From Aureimonas sp. ME7 (GTDB lineage: Bacteria; Pseudomonadota; Alphaproteobacteria; Rhizobiales; Rhizobiaceae): a stretch of 64,000 nt of DNA. This document shows, one piece after another, positions 11,582 to 21,067 of the stretch. Made by a program: the position numbers and the translations under genes. The notes beneath the pieces are model-generated. The model had not been told where the DNA came from and did no database searches. It worked only from the letters and a program-made list of their open reading frames with translations. The stretch is taken from contig NZ_CAJCKW010000002.1 of assembly GCF_903970965.1 (NCBI RefSeq), forward strand, positions 124,001-188,000, written 5' to 3'. How positions within the stretch are numbered: position 1 is the stretch's first letter; each line of letters opens with the position of its first letter.

Positions 11582-12417
11582 CGCCGCATGTCCCGCCAAT
11601 AGGACCAGAGACGACGCAGCGGCGTCCACACGGTCTCTTGCGACGCCGTCAGTTGCCGCGCGCGGTAGAGCGCGGGAAGGAATGCCGGGCGCAGCGACGC
11701 CGGCAGCGCCGCGAAACCGCTTTCGGCCTTGCGCAGATGCTCGTTGGCATACGCCGTGAAGGCCTGCACGGCAGCCTCAGCCGAGGCCCCGCCGCCAAGC
11801 CAGATCTCCGGCGCCGTTCCGGTCGCCGCCAGAATATCCGAGGGCACGTAGACCTGATGGCGGGCGCGGTGTCGGTCGGCGTTGCGGATCGCCGATGCCG
11901 CGGTTTCCGCAACGCCCGCATGTCCGGCGGCATGCGCGGCTTGCGGGGCTGCCGCACGATCGAGGATCATCGCCGCCAGCATGACGATCGTCGAAGCGGT
12001 CTCGCCGGCATATGCCTCGAAGGCAGCGCGCTCGCCCATCGGGTCGGAATAAAGGTCGAAGACGCGGGCTTCCAGATAGCGGTCCAGCGCATCGAACGGC
12101 AGTTCGTAACGCCGCACCGTATCGATCAGGGCGACGGCGACAAGCGATCCCTGCCCCGCCACGTCCGGCTCGGCATCATCGGCCTGTAGCCGGTCACGCC
12201 ACCACTGAAGGCGGATCTCCCCCGGCAGCGGCTGGCTGACCTGATCGGGGACACGGGCCGTTTCCAGCGCGAAGGCATAGAGTGCCCAAAGCGCGTTGCG
12301 ATGCTGCTCCGGTGCGAAGCCGATCGAGACCGCCCGATCGGAACTTCCCTCCTGAACGATACGGGCGCATTCGGCATAGGCGGTCGAATGAGGCGAGGCG
12401 TTCGTCGCGTCCCGCAT
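11578..12417 (-). CDS. Squalene/phytoene-synthase-fold protein, NDUFAF6-like, probably non-catalytic
   Basis: It has 279 residues with the fold of head-to-head prenyl synthases (GFAPEQHRNALWALYAF, IRLQWWRDRL, VYVPSDIL). Catalytic members carry two aspartate-rich motifs (DDxxD types). The first is replaced here by ETARVPDQ and the second by RNADRHRARH, so prenyl-diphosphate chemistry looks unlikely. The mitochondrial relative NDUFAF6 (C8orf38) is a complex I assembly factor. The neighbouring gene is an NDUFAF3-like protein, which supports the same role here; this is inference. The upstream stop and this ATG overlap as TGATG, and the 3' end overlaps the DUF4153 gene. Confidence 0.82.
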   Translation of the reverse strand: MRDATNASPHSTAYAECARIVQEGSSDRAVSIGFAPEQHRNALWALYAFALETARVPDQVSQPLPGEIRLQWWRDRLQADDAEPDVAGQGSLVAVALIDTVRRYELPFDALDRYLEARVFDLYSDPMGERAAFEAYAGETASTIVMLAAMILDRAAAPQAAHAAGHAGVAETAASAIRNADRHRARHQVYVPSDILAATGTAPEIWLGGGASAEAAVQAFTAYANEHLRKAESGFAALPASLRPAFLPALYRARQLTASQETVWTPLRRLWSYWRDMRR

Positions 12418-12818
12418 CAATCGATCGCGACGAAGGCCGCGGCCACCGGCCGACCTTCGGAAAGCATGATGTTGTAGGTCCGCACCGCCGCGCCGGTCGA
12501 CATCGGATCGCAGGAAATTCCCCGCTCGCGCAGGCGAGCCAGAAGCGCTGCCGGCGGACGGCGGATGTCCCGTCCCGTTCCGAACAGGAGGAAGCGGATA
12601 TCGTCCGCCTCGTCGAAAACCTTCAGAAGACGATCGCCGGAAAACGGCTGCTCCTCCGTGCCTGTCCAACCGTAGATGCCGGACGGCAGACACAGGATCG
12701 AGCCGCGATGCGACATGTCGGCGAAGCGGAAGCCGCCGTTGCCATAGGCGTCTATGGGCGCGCGTCGCGGATAATGCGCATCGCGAATTTCGGGCGCGCG
12801 CCCTCCCGCGTCGCTCAC
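12417..12818 (-). CDS. Mth938-like (DUF498) protein, NDUFAF3-like
   Basis: This small 133-residue protein of the Mth938/DUF498 family has the signature segment IDAYGNGGFRF followed by GSILCLPSGIYGW. The mitochondrial member NDUFAF3 helps assemble complex I. The conserved bacterial linkage of this gene with secDF-yajC has been used to argue for a role in membrane assembly of respiratory complexes. Here it follows secDF by 3 bp and precedes the NDUFAF6-like gene with a 1-nt overlap, so the three are one transcription unit. The biochemical activity is unknown. Confidence 0.9.
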   Translation of the reverse strand: MSDAGGRAPEIRDAHYPRRAPIDAYGNGGFRFADMSHRGSILCLPSGIYGWTGTEEQPFSGDRLLKVFDEADDIRFLLFGTGRDIRRPPAALLARLRERGISCDPMSTGAAVRTYNIMLSEGRPVAAAFVAID

Positions 12819-12821
12819 CGA

Positions 12822-15404
12822 TCAGGCCCGCCCGGTGCGAGGCAGCGGCTTGGCGTTGGGGGACGCCTCGACCGCATCCTTCGGATCACCGCCGCGGATC
12901 GTTTCGGGCCGAAGCTTGAAGTAGATCAGGACCGGAGCCGCGATGAAGATCGAGGAGTAGACGCCGACGAGCACGCCCGCCAGCATCGGCGCCACGAACA
13001 CGCGAATCACATCGCCGCCGAACCCGTAGAGTGCGACGAGCGCCAGAACGAGAGTCACTGCCGTCAGCATTGTGCGCGACAGGGTCTCGTTCAGCGATCG
13101 GTCGATGATCTCCGAAATCGACATCTTCTTGTATTTGCGGAGGTTCTCGCGGATGCGGTCGAACACGACGACCGTGTCGTTCAAGGAATAGCCGACGATG
13201 GTCAGAAGCGCGGCGATCGAGGTCAGGTTGAACTCAAGCTGCGACACGACGAGGAAACCCATCGTCATGGCCACATCGTGCGCCGTCGCCAGAAGCGCGC
13301 CGATGGCGAACTGCCATTCGAACCGGATCCAGACATAGGCTGCGATCGCCAAGAGCGAGGCCCCGACGCCGAGGATCGCCGCCCAGGCGAGTTCGCCCGA
13401 CACCGTCGGCCCCACGACCTCGACGCGCTCGAAGTTGTACTCGTCGGCCAAGGCGGCGCGAACCGCGTTCACGCTCGCCTGCGGCGTCTGCAGATCCTGC
13501 TGCTGAACCGCATAGCGGATGAGGACGTCCTGAGCGGAACCGAACTCCTGAACCTGGATGTCGCCTTCGATGATCGGCGTCAGGTCTTCGCGAAGCTTGG
13601 CGACGTCGGCTTCCGGAGCCTTCGACTTGACCTCCAGAACCGTACCGCCGGTGAAATCGATACCGAAGTTCAAGCCGCCGACGAAGATGCTGCCGATCGA
13701 AGCGATGGAAAGCCCGATCGTGATTGCGAACGCCCATTTCCGCACCGCCATGAAGCGGATGGCCGTCCCGTGCGGTACGAAGGACACCCAGCCCTTCGGC
13801 ACTTCCTTCGGACGGCGCCGGCGGACCCAGAAGGCCACCAGCCAGCGCGTCAGCGTCAGCGCGGTGAAGATCGTGGTGAAGATGCCGAGCGCCAGCGTGA
13901 CGGCGAATCCGCGCACCGGTCCCGAGCCGAGGAAGAACAGCACCACGGCCGCGATCAGCGTCGTGATGTTGGCGTCCATGATCGTTCCGAGTGCCTTATG
14001 GAAGCCGGCGTCGATCGACTGAACGACGGATCGCCCGTTTCGCCGCTCCTCCAGAATTCGTTCGTAGATCAGGACGTTGGAGTCGACCGCCATGCCCATC
14101 GTCAGAACGATGCCGGCGATGCCGGGAAGCGTTAGGGTCGACCCGAGCACCGACAGAAGTGCCACGAGCAGCACGACGTTGATCAGAAGCGCGACGTTGG
14201 CGATGAGGCCGAGGAACCCGTAGGCGACGATCATGAAGACGACCACGAGGACGCCGCCGATGATGCCGGCATTCTGACCGGCCGAGATCGAATCCGCACC
14301 AAGGCCGGGGCCGACCGTCCGCTCCTCGATGATGTCGAGCGTGGCGGGAAGCGCGCCCGCCCGAAGCAGCACGGAGAGATCGTTGGCGGTCTGAACCGTG
14401 AAGTTGCCGGAGATCTGCGCCTGACCGCCGAGGATCGGTTCGCGGATATTGGGGGCGGACAGAACCTTGTCGTCGAGAACGATGGCGAACGGACGGCCGA
14501 CATTCTGCTGTGTCACCTCGCCGAAGCGCTGCGCGCCGCGCGCATCGAACCGGATGTTGACGACGGGCTGGTTGTTCTGCTGGTCAAAGCCGGCCTGAGC
14601 GTCGGTCAGATTATCGCCGGCGATCATCACCTGGCGCTGGACGAGAACGGGTGCGGGCGGGTTGTCGTTGGTGAGCAGGAGCTGGCTGCCGGCCGGAACC
14701 GGCTGCGCGCCGCTTTGCACGGCTTCGGGCGAATTGTTGACGTCCACGAGGCGGAAGGTCAGCTTCGCCGTCTGGTTCAGGAGCGCCTTCAAACGCGCGG
14801 GGTCCTGAAGGCCCGGGACCTGCACCATGATGCGGTCGAGACCCTGCCGCTGGATCACCGGCTCGGTCGTGCCGAGCTCGTCGACGCGGCGGCGGACCAC
14901 CTCGATCGACTGGGCGACGGCGGTGGAAAGGCGATAGTTGATGCCGGGCTCGGTCAGCGCGAGGCGGAAGGTTCCGGGCTCGGTTTCCGTCAATTCGGCT
15001 TCGGTCACGCTGCCGCCCGCCAGAAGGCTGGTGGAGATCGGCGAGGTCAGGCTTTGCAGCGCCGTTCGCGCGGCCGCCCCGCCCGAAGGATCGCGCAGGG
15101 TGAAGACGACGGCACCGTCACGCTCCGCCACGTTGGCGAAACCGACATTCGCGTTGCGCAGAGAAAGCTGAACGTCGTCGCGGAGCGTCTGAAGACGGTC
15201 GTTGACCAGCGAGGGTCGATCGACCTTGAGCAGCACGTAGGAGCCGCCCTGCAGATCGAGCCCCAGCGTCATCGGCTGGTGCGGAAGAAAGCGCGGGAGC
15301 GCTTCCCTCTGCTCATGCGTCAGAAGGTTCGGAAGCGCGAAGAGAACGCCGGCCAGGACCGCGAGCCAGATGAGGACGGTTTTCCAGCGAGTGAAATGAA
15401 GCAT
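12822..15404 (-). CDS. secDF: Protein translocase subunits SecD and SecF fused in one chain
   Basis: SecDF uses the proton gradient to pull preproteins through SecYEG. This 860-residue chain has a SecD half (TM1 near residues 7-26, GLDLQGG at 48-54, large periplasmic P1 domain, TM2-6 at about 380-530). A SecF half follows (start near FMAVRKWAF at 551, GIDFTGG at 581-587, five further TM segments). The junction is a short basic linker with no stop codon, so it is a true fusion. yajC lies upstream on the same strand. A 7-bp hairpin at 15484-15501 in the gap lacks a T-run and is not an obvious terminator. Confidence 0.97.
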   Translation of the reverse strand: MLHFTRWKTVLIWLAVLAGVLFALPNLLTHEQREALPRFLPHQPMTLGLDLQGGSYVLLKVDRPSLVNDRLQTLRDDVQLSLRNANVGFANVAERDGAVVFTLRDPSGGAAARTALQSLTSPISTSLLAGGSVTEAELTETEPGTFRLALTEPGINYRLSTAVAQSIEVVRRRVDELGTTEPVIQRQGLDRIMVQVPGLQDPARLKALLNQTAKLTFRLVDVNNSPEAVQSGAQPVPAGSQLLLTNDNPPAPVLVQRQVMIAGDNLTDAQAGFDQQNNQPVVNIRFDARGAQRFGEVTQQNVGRPFAIVLDDKVLSAPNIREPILGGQAQISGNFTVQTANDLSVLLRAGALPATLDIIEERTVGPGLGADSISAGQNAGIIGGVLVVVFMIVAYGFLGLIANVALLINVVLLVALLSVLGSTLTLPGIAGIVLTMGMAVDSNVLIYERILEERRNGRSVVQSIDAGFHKALGTIMDANITTLIAAVVLFFLGSGPVRGFAVTLALGIFTTIFTALTLTRWLVAFWVRRRRPKEVPKGWVSFVPHGTAIRFMAVRKWAFAITIGLSIASIGSIFVGGLNFGIDFTGGTVLEVKSKAPEADVAKLREDLTPIIEGDIQVQEFGSAQDVLIRYAVQQQDLQTPQASVNAVRAALADEYNFERVEVVGPTVSGELAWAAILGVGASLLAIAAYVWIRFEWQFAIGALLATAHDVAMTMGFLVVSQLEFNLTSIAALLTIVGYSLNDTVVVFDRIRENLRKYKKMSISEIIDRSLNETLSRTMLTAVTLVLALVALYGFGGDVIRVFVAPMLAGVLVGVYSSIFIAAPVLIYFKLRPETIRGGDPKDAVEASPNAKPLPRTGRA

Positions 15405-15528
15405 GGCGGTTCCAAAACATGACGAAGGGGCGGAAGGCTCGCGCCCCCGCCCGTGGCAGTCGAAAGTCCGGCTTGTTCCCGAACGCCGATAAGTATCGGC
15501 GCCTGGTCTTTCCTAGCCTCGAAGGAGG

Positions 15529-15870
15529 CTATTTCGTGTTGGCCGCCACCGGCTCACCCTTGGTGCGAACATCCGCCACCATGGCTTGGAGGACGCGGAT
15601 CTTCGTCTGCTCCGAAATCTGCACTTCCAGTTCACCGTTATCCATCACCTTGGTCACCTTGGCGATGATGCCACCGCCGGTCACCACCGTGTCGCCGCGA
15701 CGGATGTTGCGCAGCATCTCGTCGCGCTTCTTGGCCGTCGTGCGCTGCGGGCGGATGATCAGGAAATACATGATCGCGAACACCGCGATGAACGGAAGGA
15801 TGCTGATCAGAATGCTTTCCGGCCCTCCGGCAGCGGTGGCGGTCTGGGCGAAAGCCGGGGTGGCGAACAT
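15529..15870 (-). CDS. yajC: Preprotein translocase accessory subunit YajC
   Basis: YajC is a small SecDF-associated inner-membrane protein. It has 113 residues with one TM helix (ILPFIAVFAIMYFLIIRPQ) followed by the family signature KKRDEML, the RRGDTVVTGGGI turn and a basic soluble tail. The start MFATPAFAQ is preceded by GAGGAG at 7 nt. A longer in-frame start is unsupported. It is the first gene of the yajC-secDF-Mth938-NDUFAF6-like-DUF4153 series. Confidence 0.96.
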   Translation of the reverse strand: MFATPAFAQTATAAGGPESILISILPFIAVFAIMYFLIIRPQRTTAKKRDEMLRNIRRGDTVVTGGGIIAKVTKVMDNGELEVQISEQTKIRVLQAMVADVRTKGEPVAANTK

Positions 15871-15943
15871 CAACAACTCCTCGGAGGTCTGAAAGGGCCG
15901 AAAGCGCCCTTCACAAGTCGCGCGCAATATACGAACGGTCGGC

Positions 15944-16885
15944 TTGAATGCAACCGGAGCCGAGAATGGCGAGAGCGCCAAGCTCGCGGACGTAGAAGGA
16001 CATAGCGAGACTGTGACCGGATCGAACGACCTTCAACTCGCTTTCCTCGAGCGTATCGCCGACGCGCTGGAGCGGCTCGCCCCGCCTCCCGCGCACCCCG
16101 CCAACTTGGGCGTCGCGGACTGCTTCGTGTTTCAGCCGCCCCTCGCCCTCCAGCCGGTTCCCAAGGTCAACCGCGTCGCCGTCGAGCTTCTTCGCGGAAT
16201 CGATCGCTCGCGGGACATTCTCCTCGACAACACGAGACGCTTCGCAAGCGGACACGCCGCCAACAACGCCCTTCTCTGGGGCGCTCGCGGCATGGGAAAG
16301 TCGTCGCTGGTGAAGGCTGCGCACGAACTCGTCAACCGCGAGCGTTCGGGCGAGCAGCTGCCCTTGAAGCTCATCGAGGTCCACCGCGAGGATATCGACG
16401 CCCTGCCCGGCCTGATGAATGTCCTACGCCAACAGCCCTTCCGGGTTCTCCTGTTCTGCGACGACCTGTCCTTCGACCACGACGACACGTCCTACAAATC
16501 ATTGAAGGCGGCGCTGGACGGCGGCGTCGAGGGCCGGCCGGACAACGTCCTCTTCTACGCCACGTCGAACCGGCGGCATCTTCTGCCTCGGACCATGATG
16601 GAAAACGAACAGTCCACTGCCATCAATCCGAGCGAGGCCGTGGAGGAGAAGGTGTCGCTTTCCGATCGATTCGGCCTTTGGCTCGGCTTCCACAAATGCT
16701 CGCAGGACGACTACCTCGCGATGGTGGATGGCTATATCAGTCAGTCGCGTATCGCCGCCGATGCGGAGACGGTCCGCCGCGAGGCGCTGGAATGGTCGAC
16801 GACGCGCGGCAGCCGCTCGGGCCGCGTCGCCTTCCAGTTCGTCCAGGATTTCGCCGGGCGTCTCGGCCAGAAGCTGGAACTCTAG
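15944..16885 (+). CDS. DUF815-family ATP-binding protein
   Basis: This P-loop ATPase of unknown role has 313 residues if the ATG at 15944 is used. Walker A WGARGMGKSS is followed by VLLFCDDLSF (Walker B) and the conserved VLFYATSNRRHLLPR. Homologues usually begin close to LLKRIADALERL, so a GTG at 16013 (VTGSNDLQ) may be the true start; neither has a strong ribosome site. It is divergent from yajC, with 73 bp or less of shared promoter region, and converges on dipM. The family resembles AAA+ proteins, but no substrate is known. Confidence 0.9.
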   Translation: MNATGAENGESAKLADVEGHSETVTGSNDLQLAFLERIADALERLAPPPAHPANLGVADCFVFQPPLALQPVPKVNRVAVELLRGIDRSRDILLDNTRRFASGHAANNALLWGARGMGKSSLVKAAHELVNRERSGEQLPLKLIEVHREDIDALPGLMNVLRQQPFRVLLFCDDLSFDHDDTSYKSLKAALDGGVEGRPDNVLFYATSNRRHLLPRTMMENEQSTAINPSEAVEEKVSLSDRFGLWLGFHKCSQDDYLAMVDGYISQSRIAADAETVRREALEWSTTRGSRSGRVAFQFVQDFAGRLGQKLEL

Positions 16886-16895
16886 TCGCGGATAC

Positions 16896-16928
16896 GAAAA
16901 AGCCCCGGTGCGGGCAGCGCCGGGGCTT
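16896..16928 (-). terminator. Terminator between DUF815 gene and dipM
   Basis: A 9-bp stem AAGCCCCGG/CCGGGGCTT (16900-16928) has a run of five Ts on the minus strand. It serves dipM mainly; on the plus strand the trailing sequence (CTTCTCC) is weaker. Confidence 0.85.
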
Positions 16929-16952
16929 CTCCAATCTGCGATACGCGAAACT

Positions 16953-18224
16953 TCAGCGCAGATAGGTCATCGGGTTCACGGGCGAGGAGTCCTTGCGAAC
17001 CTCGAAATGCAGCATTGGGCTATCGGTGTCGCCGGTCATCCCGGCCTTCGCGATCTCCTGACCGCGCTTCACGGTCGAGCCGCGTTGAACCAGGATGTCG
17101 TCGGCGTGGCCGTAGACGGTGACCAAGCCGTTGTCGTGCTTGATCAGAACCGTCTTGCCGAATTCCTTGAGCCCTTCGCCGGCATAGATGACGACGCCGT
17201 TCTCGGCAGCCTTGACCGGTGTTCCGCGCGGCACGGAGATGTTCAGGCCGTCGTTGCGACGCGAGCCGACCTTGTCTCCGAAATTCTTGACCACTCGGCC
17301 CTGAACCGGCCAGCGGAACTGATCGATGCCGGTGGAGGCGGGCGCGAGCGAAGCTTCCTGCTTCTCCTCCTCGGCCTTGACCGTGGTGGCGGGAGCCGGA
17401 GCGGCGGAGGCCACGGTGGTATCGGCCGCCTTGGGTGCCGCGGGCATCGTCGCGGCCGGCGCCTGGGCCGTGGCAACCGGCTGCGGTGCGGCCGGCGTAT
17501 GCGGGGCCTGGGCGGCAGCAGGCGCGGCAGCCATCGGACGGTTGGCCGGCGCGGCGCGCGGGGCCGGAATGGCGGCGGCCTGCGCCTGAAGCGTCGTCGG
17601 CGGCGCGCCGAGCGAGGCCACCCGGGTGTTGCCGGCGGCGGCCGGAGCGGAGCCGCCGGGAATGACGAGGCTCTGACCGATGCGGATGTTGTCGCCGCTC
17701 AGGTTGTTCGCGGCCCGAAGATCCGAGATGCTGACGCCGTTGCGACGAGCGATGCCGAGAAGCGAGTCGCCGGATTCGACCGTCACGCTGGCGCTACGAG
17801 CACCGCCCGTGCTGCGCACTGGCTGCGTAGATGCCATGGCGCGGGACGCCTGCGTTTCCCCGATCTGCGACTGCCCGATCGGCGCGGACGAGACGGCGGC
17901 CTGCTGAGCGGGCGGCTCGTAGCTCGAACCGCCGTTTCCGTATGACGAGGCCGGCGGGGGCGGCAGGGAGGAACGGCTCACGGACGGGGTCGCTGCGGCA
18001 TACGTCTCCGACGCCTGCGTTCCGTAGGACGGAGCGGCCGGTGCGGACGGAGCCGCGGCAATCTGCTGGTTGCCGACGGACGCCTTCGGGATCGCTCCTG
18101 TGTAGAAACCGTCCTGAAGCCGCGTCGCGTCCGCGCTGCAACCGGCGGATACCGCCGCCACCGACATCATGGCGACCGACAGAACAAGCCGTTTCCGAAA
18201 AAGCCGCATCATATGCGTGCGCAT
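16953..18224 (-). CDS. dipM: DipM/NlpD-like LysM-LytM lipoprotein with degenerate active site
   Basis: This envelope factor probably activates amidases for septal peptidoglycan splitting rather than cutting wall itself. From the start MRTHMMRL (GGGGA 6 nt upstream) it has 423 residues, a lipoprotein signal with lipobox VSAGC (C29), a Pro/Ala-rich linker, one LysM domain at about 147-192 and a C-terminal M23/LytM domain at about 303-423. Of the expected zinc ligands H-x3-D and H-x-H, three are changed (N324, N328, M404) while H373 and H406 remain, as in EnvC/NlpD-type activators. The pcm-surE neighbours match E. coli surE-pcm-nlpD and the Caulobacter dipM locus. Confidence 0.88.
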   Translation of the reverse strand: MRTHMMRLFRKRLVLSVAMMSVAAVSAGCSADATRLQDGFYTGAIPKASVGNQQIAAAPSAPAAPSYGTQASETYAAATPSVSRSSLPPPPASSYGNGGSSYEPPAQQAAVSSAPIGQSQIGETQASRAMASTQPVRSTGGARSASVTVESGDSLLGIARRNGVSISDLRAANNLSGDNIRIGQSLVIPGGSAPAAAGNTRVASLGAPPTTLQAQAAAIPAPRAAPANRPMAAAPAAAQAPHTPAAPQPVATAQAPAATMPAAPKAADTTVASAAPAPATTVKAEEEKQEASLAPASTGIDQFRWPVQGRVVKNFGDKVGSRRNDGLNISVPRGTPVKAAENGVVIYAGEGLKEFGKTVLIKHDNGLVTVYGHADDILVQRGSTVKRGQEIAKAGMTGDTDSPMLHFEVRKDSSPVNPMTYLR

Positions 18225-18317
18225 CGCAGTCCCCATGCATTCGCCCAACCTTGGGAGCATTAGAGCGCGTTAATGTTACCCGGCGGTTAAGCCGATCGGG
18301 CAAAACCGGAAAGACGT

Positions 18318-18959
18318 TTACAGAACCGTGGCAACGCCGGTTTCGAGCGGCTGCAGACGGATGGGAAAAAGCTCTGTGTGCTCGAAGCGGCTACCCTGCT
18401 TCTGATGCCGCACCACAAGCTGCTCGCCCTGTGCCGGTCCGATTGCCGCGACGAGGATTCCCCCCGACGCCATCTGCTCGACGAACGTCTTGGGCAATTG
18501 CTCGAAGGCTCCGTGCACGATGATCCGATCGAACGGCGCCTGATCGGGGCAGCCCCCTCGCCCGTCGTCATGGACGAAGGTGACATTGCCGATGCCGCAG
18601 GAGCGCAGGCTGGCTTCCGCCTGCGTCGTCAGCGTCTTGTAGCGGTCGACGCTGACCACCTGCACCGCGAGCCGAGCCAGAAGCGCGGTCACATAGCCGC
18701 TCCCCGTGCCGATCTCGAGAACGCGGTGCTCGGGCTGCATTCGCAGGGCCGCCGCAAGGCGCACCGCCGTTCGCGCGCTCGGCATGGTCTGCCCGCAGGC
18801 GATGGGAAAGCTGTGGTCGCCATAGGGGTGCTCGACGCCCGCCGGCACGAACGGACGGCGCGGCACGGCCTCCACCGCTTCCATGAGGCGCCCTGCAACC
18901 GCATCCTCGGAGCGGATGCGCATCAGGAGCGACGCCAGACCCTCGCGATCCGCCGGCAT
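18318..18959 (-). CDS. pcm: Protein-L-isoaspartate O-methyltransferase (surE-linked copy)
   Basis: It methylates isoaspartyl residues in damaged proteins using S-adenosylmethionine. It has 213 residues. SAM motif I VLEIGTGSGY is at 80-89, the upstream family signature is RRPFVPAGVEHPYGD, and the later FDRIIVHGAF motif is present. The start MPADREG follows the surE stop by 16 bp. A second PCMT-family gene at 38657-39307 is a different subfamily with a changed motif I (LDVGCATGY). This copy belongs to the serS-surE-pcm-dipM unit. Confidence 0.95.
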   Translation of the reverse strand: MPADREGLASLLMRIRSEDAVAGRLMEAVEAVPRRPFVPAGVEHPYGDHSFPIACGQTMPSARTAVRLAAALRMQPEHRVLEIGTGSGYVTALLARLAVQVVSVDRYKTLTTQAEASLRSCGIGNVTFVHDDGRGGCPDQAPFDRIIVHGAFEQLPKTFVEQMASGGILVAAIGPAQGEQLVVRHQKQGSRFEHTELFPIRLQPLETGVATVL

Positions 18960-18975
18960 CGTCACGCCGCGTCCG

Positions 18976-19737
18976 TCAATTGCCGGAGAACGCCGCGCGC
19001 ATCTCCTGGCGCAGCGCATGATGTGTCAGGTCGAGTTGCAGCGGCGTCACCGAGATCGAGCCGGCCTGGATGGCGCCAAGATCCGACCCTTCCATCTCCG
19101 GCCCCGATTGGCGACCGAACTTCAGCCAGAAATACGGCAGACCCCGCCCGTCCTGACGCTCTTCGATTCCCAGCGCGTAGTCGAGCTTGCCCTGCCGCGT
19201 GACCTCGACGCCCTTCACCTCGCCCGCCGCGACGGCGGGGAAGTTGACGTTGAAGAGCGTTTCCTTCGGCGCCGAAACGGTCAGGAGCTTGCGGATGACG
19301 TCAGCGCCGTGCGTTTCGGCCGTCGACCAAAGCGCATCGCGATCGCTATCCGCGCGAAAGGACTGGCTGAGCGCCACCGAACGATAGCCGAGCATCATGC
19401 CCTCGATCGCACCGGCCACCGTGCCGGAATAGCTGACGTCGTCGCAGATGTTCTGGCCGGCGTTGACGCCGGACAGCACAAGGTCCGGCTCATCAGGCAT
19501 CAGGTGCTTGGCCGCCATGATAACGCAGTCCGTCGGCGTTCCCGTCACCGCGAAACGGCGCTCGCCCTCGCGGCGCACGCGCAACGGTGAGGACAAGGTG
19601 AGCGAGTGCGACAGACCGCTCTGGTCGGTTTCCGGCGCTACGATCCATACATCGTCGGATAGTTGACGCGCGATCGTTTCCAGGACCTTCAGGCCCGGCG
19701 CATGGATACCGTCGTCGTTCGTCAGAAGGATGCGCAA
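18976..19737 (-). CDS. surE: 5'/3'-nucleotidase SurE
   Basis: SurE is a metal-dependent phosphatase acting on nucleoside monophosphates, linked to stationary-phase survival. It has 253 residues, starts [10 protein letters not shown] with the metal-binding ND-D pair, and has [13 protein letters not shown] and the signature SGVNAGQN. It begins 4 bp after the serS stop codon and is followed closely by pcm, so all three are probably cotranscribed. Confidence 0.97.
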   Translation of the reverse strand: MRILLTNDDGIHAPGLKVLETIARQLSDDVWIVAPETDQSGLSHSLTLSSPLRVRREGERRFAVTGTPTDCVIMAAKHLMPDEPDLVLSGVNAGQNICDDVSYSGTVAGAIEGMMLGYRSVALSQSFRADSDRDALWSTAETHGADVIRKLLTVSAPKETLFNVNFPAVAAGEVKGVEVTRQGKLDYALGIEERQDGRGLPYFWLKFGRQSGPEMEGSDLGAIQAGSISVTPLQLDLTHHALRQEMRAAFSGN

Positions 19738-19741
19738 GCGT

Positions 19742-21025
19742 TCACTCCCTGCCGATCAGTTCGATGCCGCCCATGTACGGCCGCAAGGCATCGGGAATGC
19801 GGATCGCTCCCGCTTCGGTCTGATAGTTTTCCATGACGGCGATCAACGCGCGCCCCACCGCCGTTCCCGAGCCGTTCAGCGTATGGACGAACCGGGGCGC
19901 TTGGCTCGCACCGGCGGGCCGAAAACGCGCGTTCATCCGCCGCGCCTGAAAGTCGCCGCAGACCGAGCAGCTCGAAATCTCGCGGAACGCATCCTGGCCG
20001 GGCAGCCAGACCTCGATGTCGTAGGTCTTGCGAGAGGAGAACCCCATGTCGCCCGTGCAAAGGACGACCGTGCGATAGTGGAGCCCAAGCCGCTCCAGCA
20101 CCGTTTCGGCCGCGCGCGTCATGCGCTCGTGCTCGTCGGTGGAGGTTTCGGGCGTCGTGATCGATACGAGTTCGGCCTTGTAGAACTGATGCTGGCGCAG
20201 CATGCCGCGCGTGTCGCGACCCGCCGATCCGGCCTCGGATCGGAACGAGGGCGTCAGCGCCGTGTAGCGCAGCGGCAAGGCGGCGCCGTCCAGGATCTGC
20301 TCCCGCACGAGATTGGTCAGCGAGACCTCTGCTGTCGGGATCATCCAGCGGCCATCCGTCGTACGGAACAGGTCCTCCGCGAACTTCGGCAACTGGCCGG
20401 TGCCGTAGAGCGCCTCGTCACGCACGAGAATGGGCGGCGAGACTTCCTCGTAGCCGAACTCGGCGGTGTGGATGTCCAGCATGAACTGGCCGAGCGCCCG
20501 CTCCAGACGCGCCAGACCGCCCTTCAGCACCGTGAAGCGCGAGCCGGACATGCGCGCCGCCGCGTCGAAGTCCATGAGACCGAGCGCTTCGCCGAGTTCG
20601 AAATGCTCCTTCGGCGGGAAGGCGAATTGCGGCTTCGCGCCGCCGCGCCGAATCTCGACATTCCCGGCCTCGTCGGCTCCCTCCGGCACGTCGTCGAGCG
20701 GGATGTTGGGCAGCGCGGCCAGGAAGTCGGTGAGTTCGGCGTCGAGGCGACGCTCTTCCCGCTCCCCATCCTGGATCTTGGCCTTGAGGTCGGCGACCTC
20801 GGCCATGACGGCATCGGCCCGGGCGGCGTCGCCGGATGCCTTCGCCTTGCCGATCTCCTTGGAGGCCTCGTTACGGCGCCCCTGCCAGGTCTGCAGCGTC
20901 GTCAGGTGTTCGCGCCGCGTTTCGTCCAGACGCAGCACCTCGGCCGAAGCCGGGGGGGCGCCACGGCTTCGCAGCGCCTCGTCCAGACGTTCGTGGTTCT
21001 CGCGAATCCATTTCAGGTCGAGCAT
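19742..21025 (-). CDS. serS: Seryl-tRNA synthetase
   Basis: SerS charges tRNA-Ser. It has 427 residues, with the N-terminal antiparallel coiled-coil tRNA-binding arm at about 30-100 and then the class II catalytic core. Motif 2 is [14 protein letters not shown], the TQ-like loop is YKAELV and motif 3 is [14 protein letters not shown]. The start [10 protein letters not shown] is the family's standard N-terminus. It lies 42 bp downstream of tatC and 4 bp before surE. Confidence 0.98.
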   Translation of the reverse strand: MLDLKWIRENHERLDEALRSRGAPPASAEVLRLDETRREHLTTLQTWQGRRNEASKEIGKAKASGDAARADAVMAEVADLKAKIQDGEREERRLDAELTDFLAALPNIPLDDVPEGADEAGNVEIRRGGAKPQFAFPPKEHFELGEALGLMDFDAAARMSGSRFTVLKGGLARLERALGQFMLDIHTAEFGYEEVSPPILVRDEALYGTGQLPKFAEDLFRTTDGRWMIPTAEVSLTNLVREQILDGAALPLRYTALTPSFRSEAGSAGRDTRGMLRQHQFYKAELVSITTPETSTDEHERMTRAAETVLERLGLHYRTVVLCTGDMGFSSRKTYDIEVWLPGQDAFREISSCSVCGDFQARRMNARFRPAGASQAPRFVHTLNGSGTAVGRALIAVMENYQTEAGAIRIPDALRPYMGGIELIGRE

Positions 21026-21067
21026 GTCTCTCCAGTCCGCGCGTGGCGGACCGGAGGTCGCGGAGGA

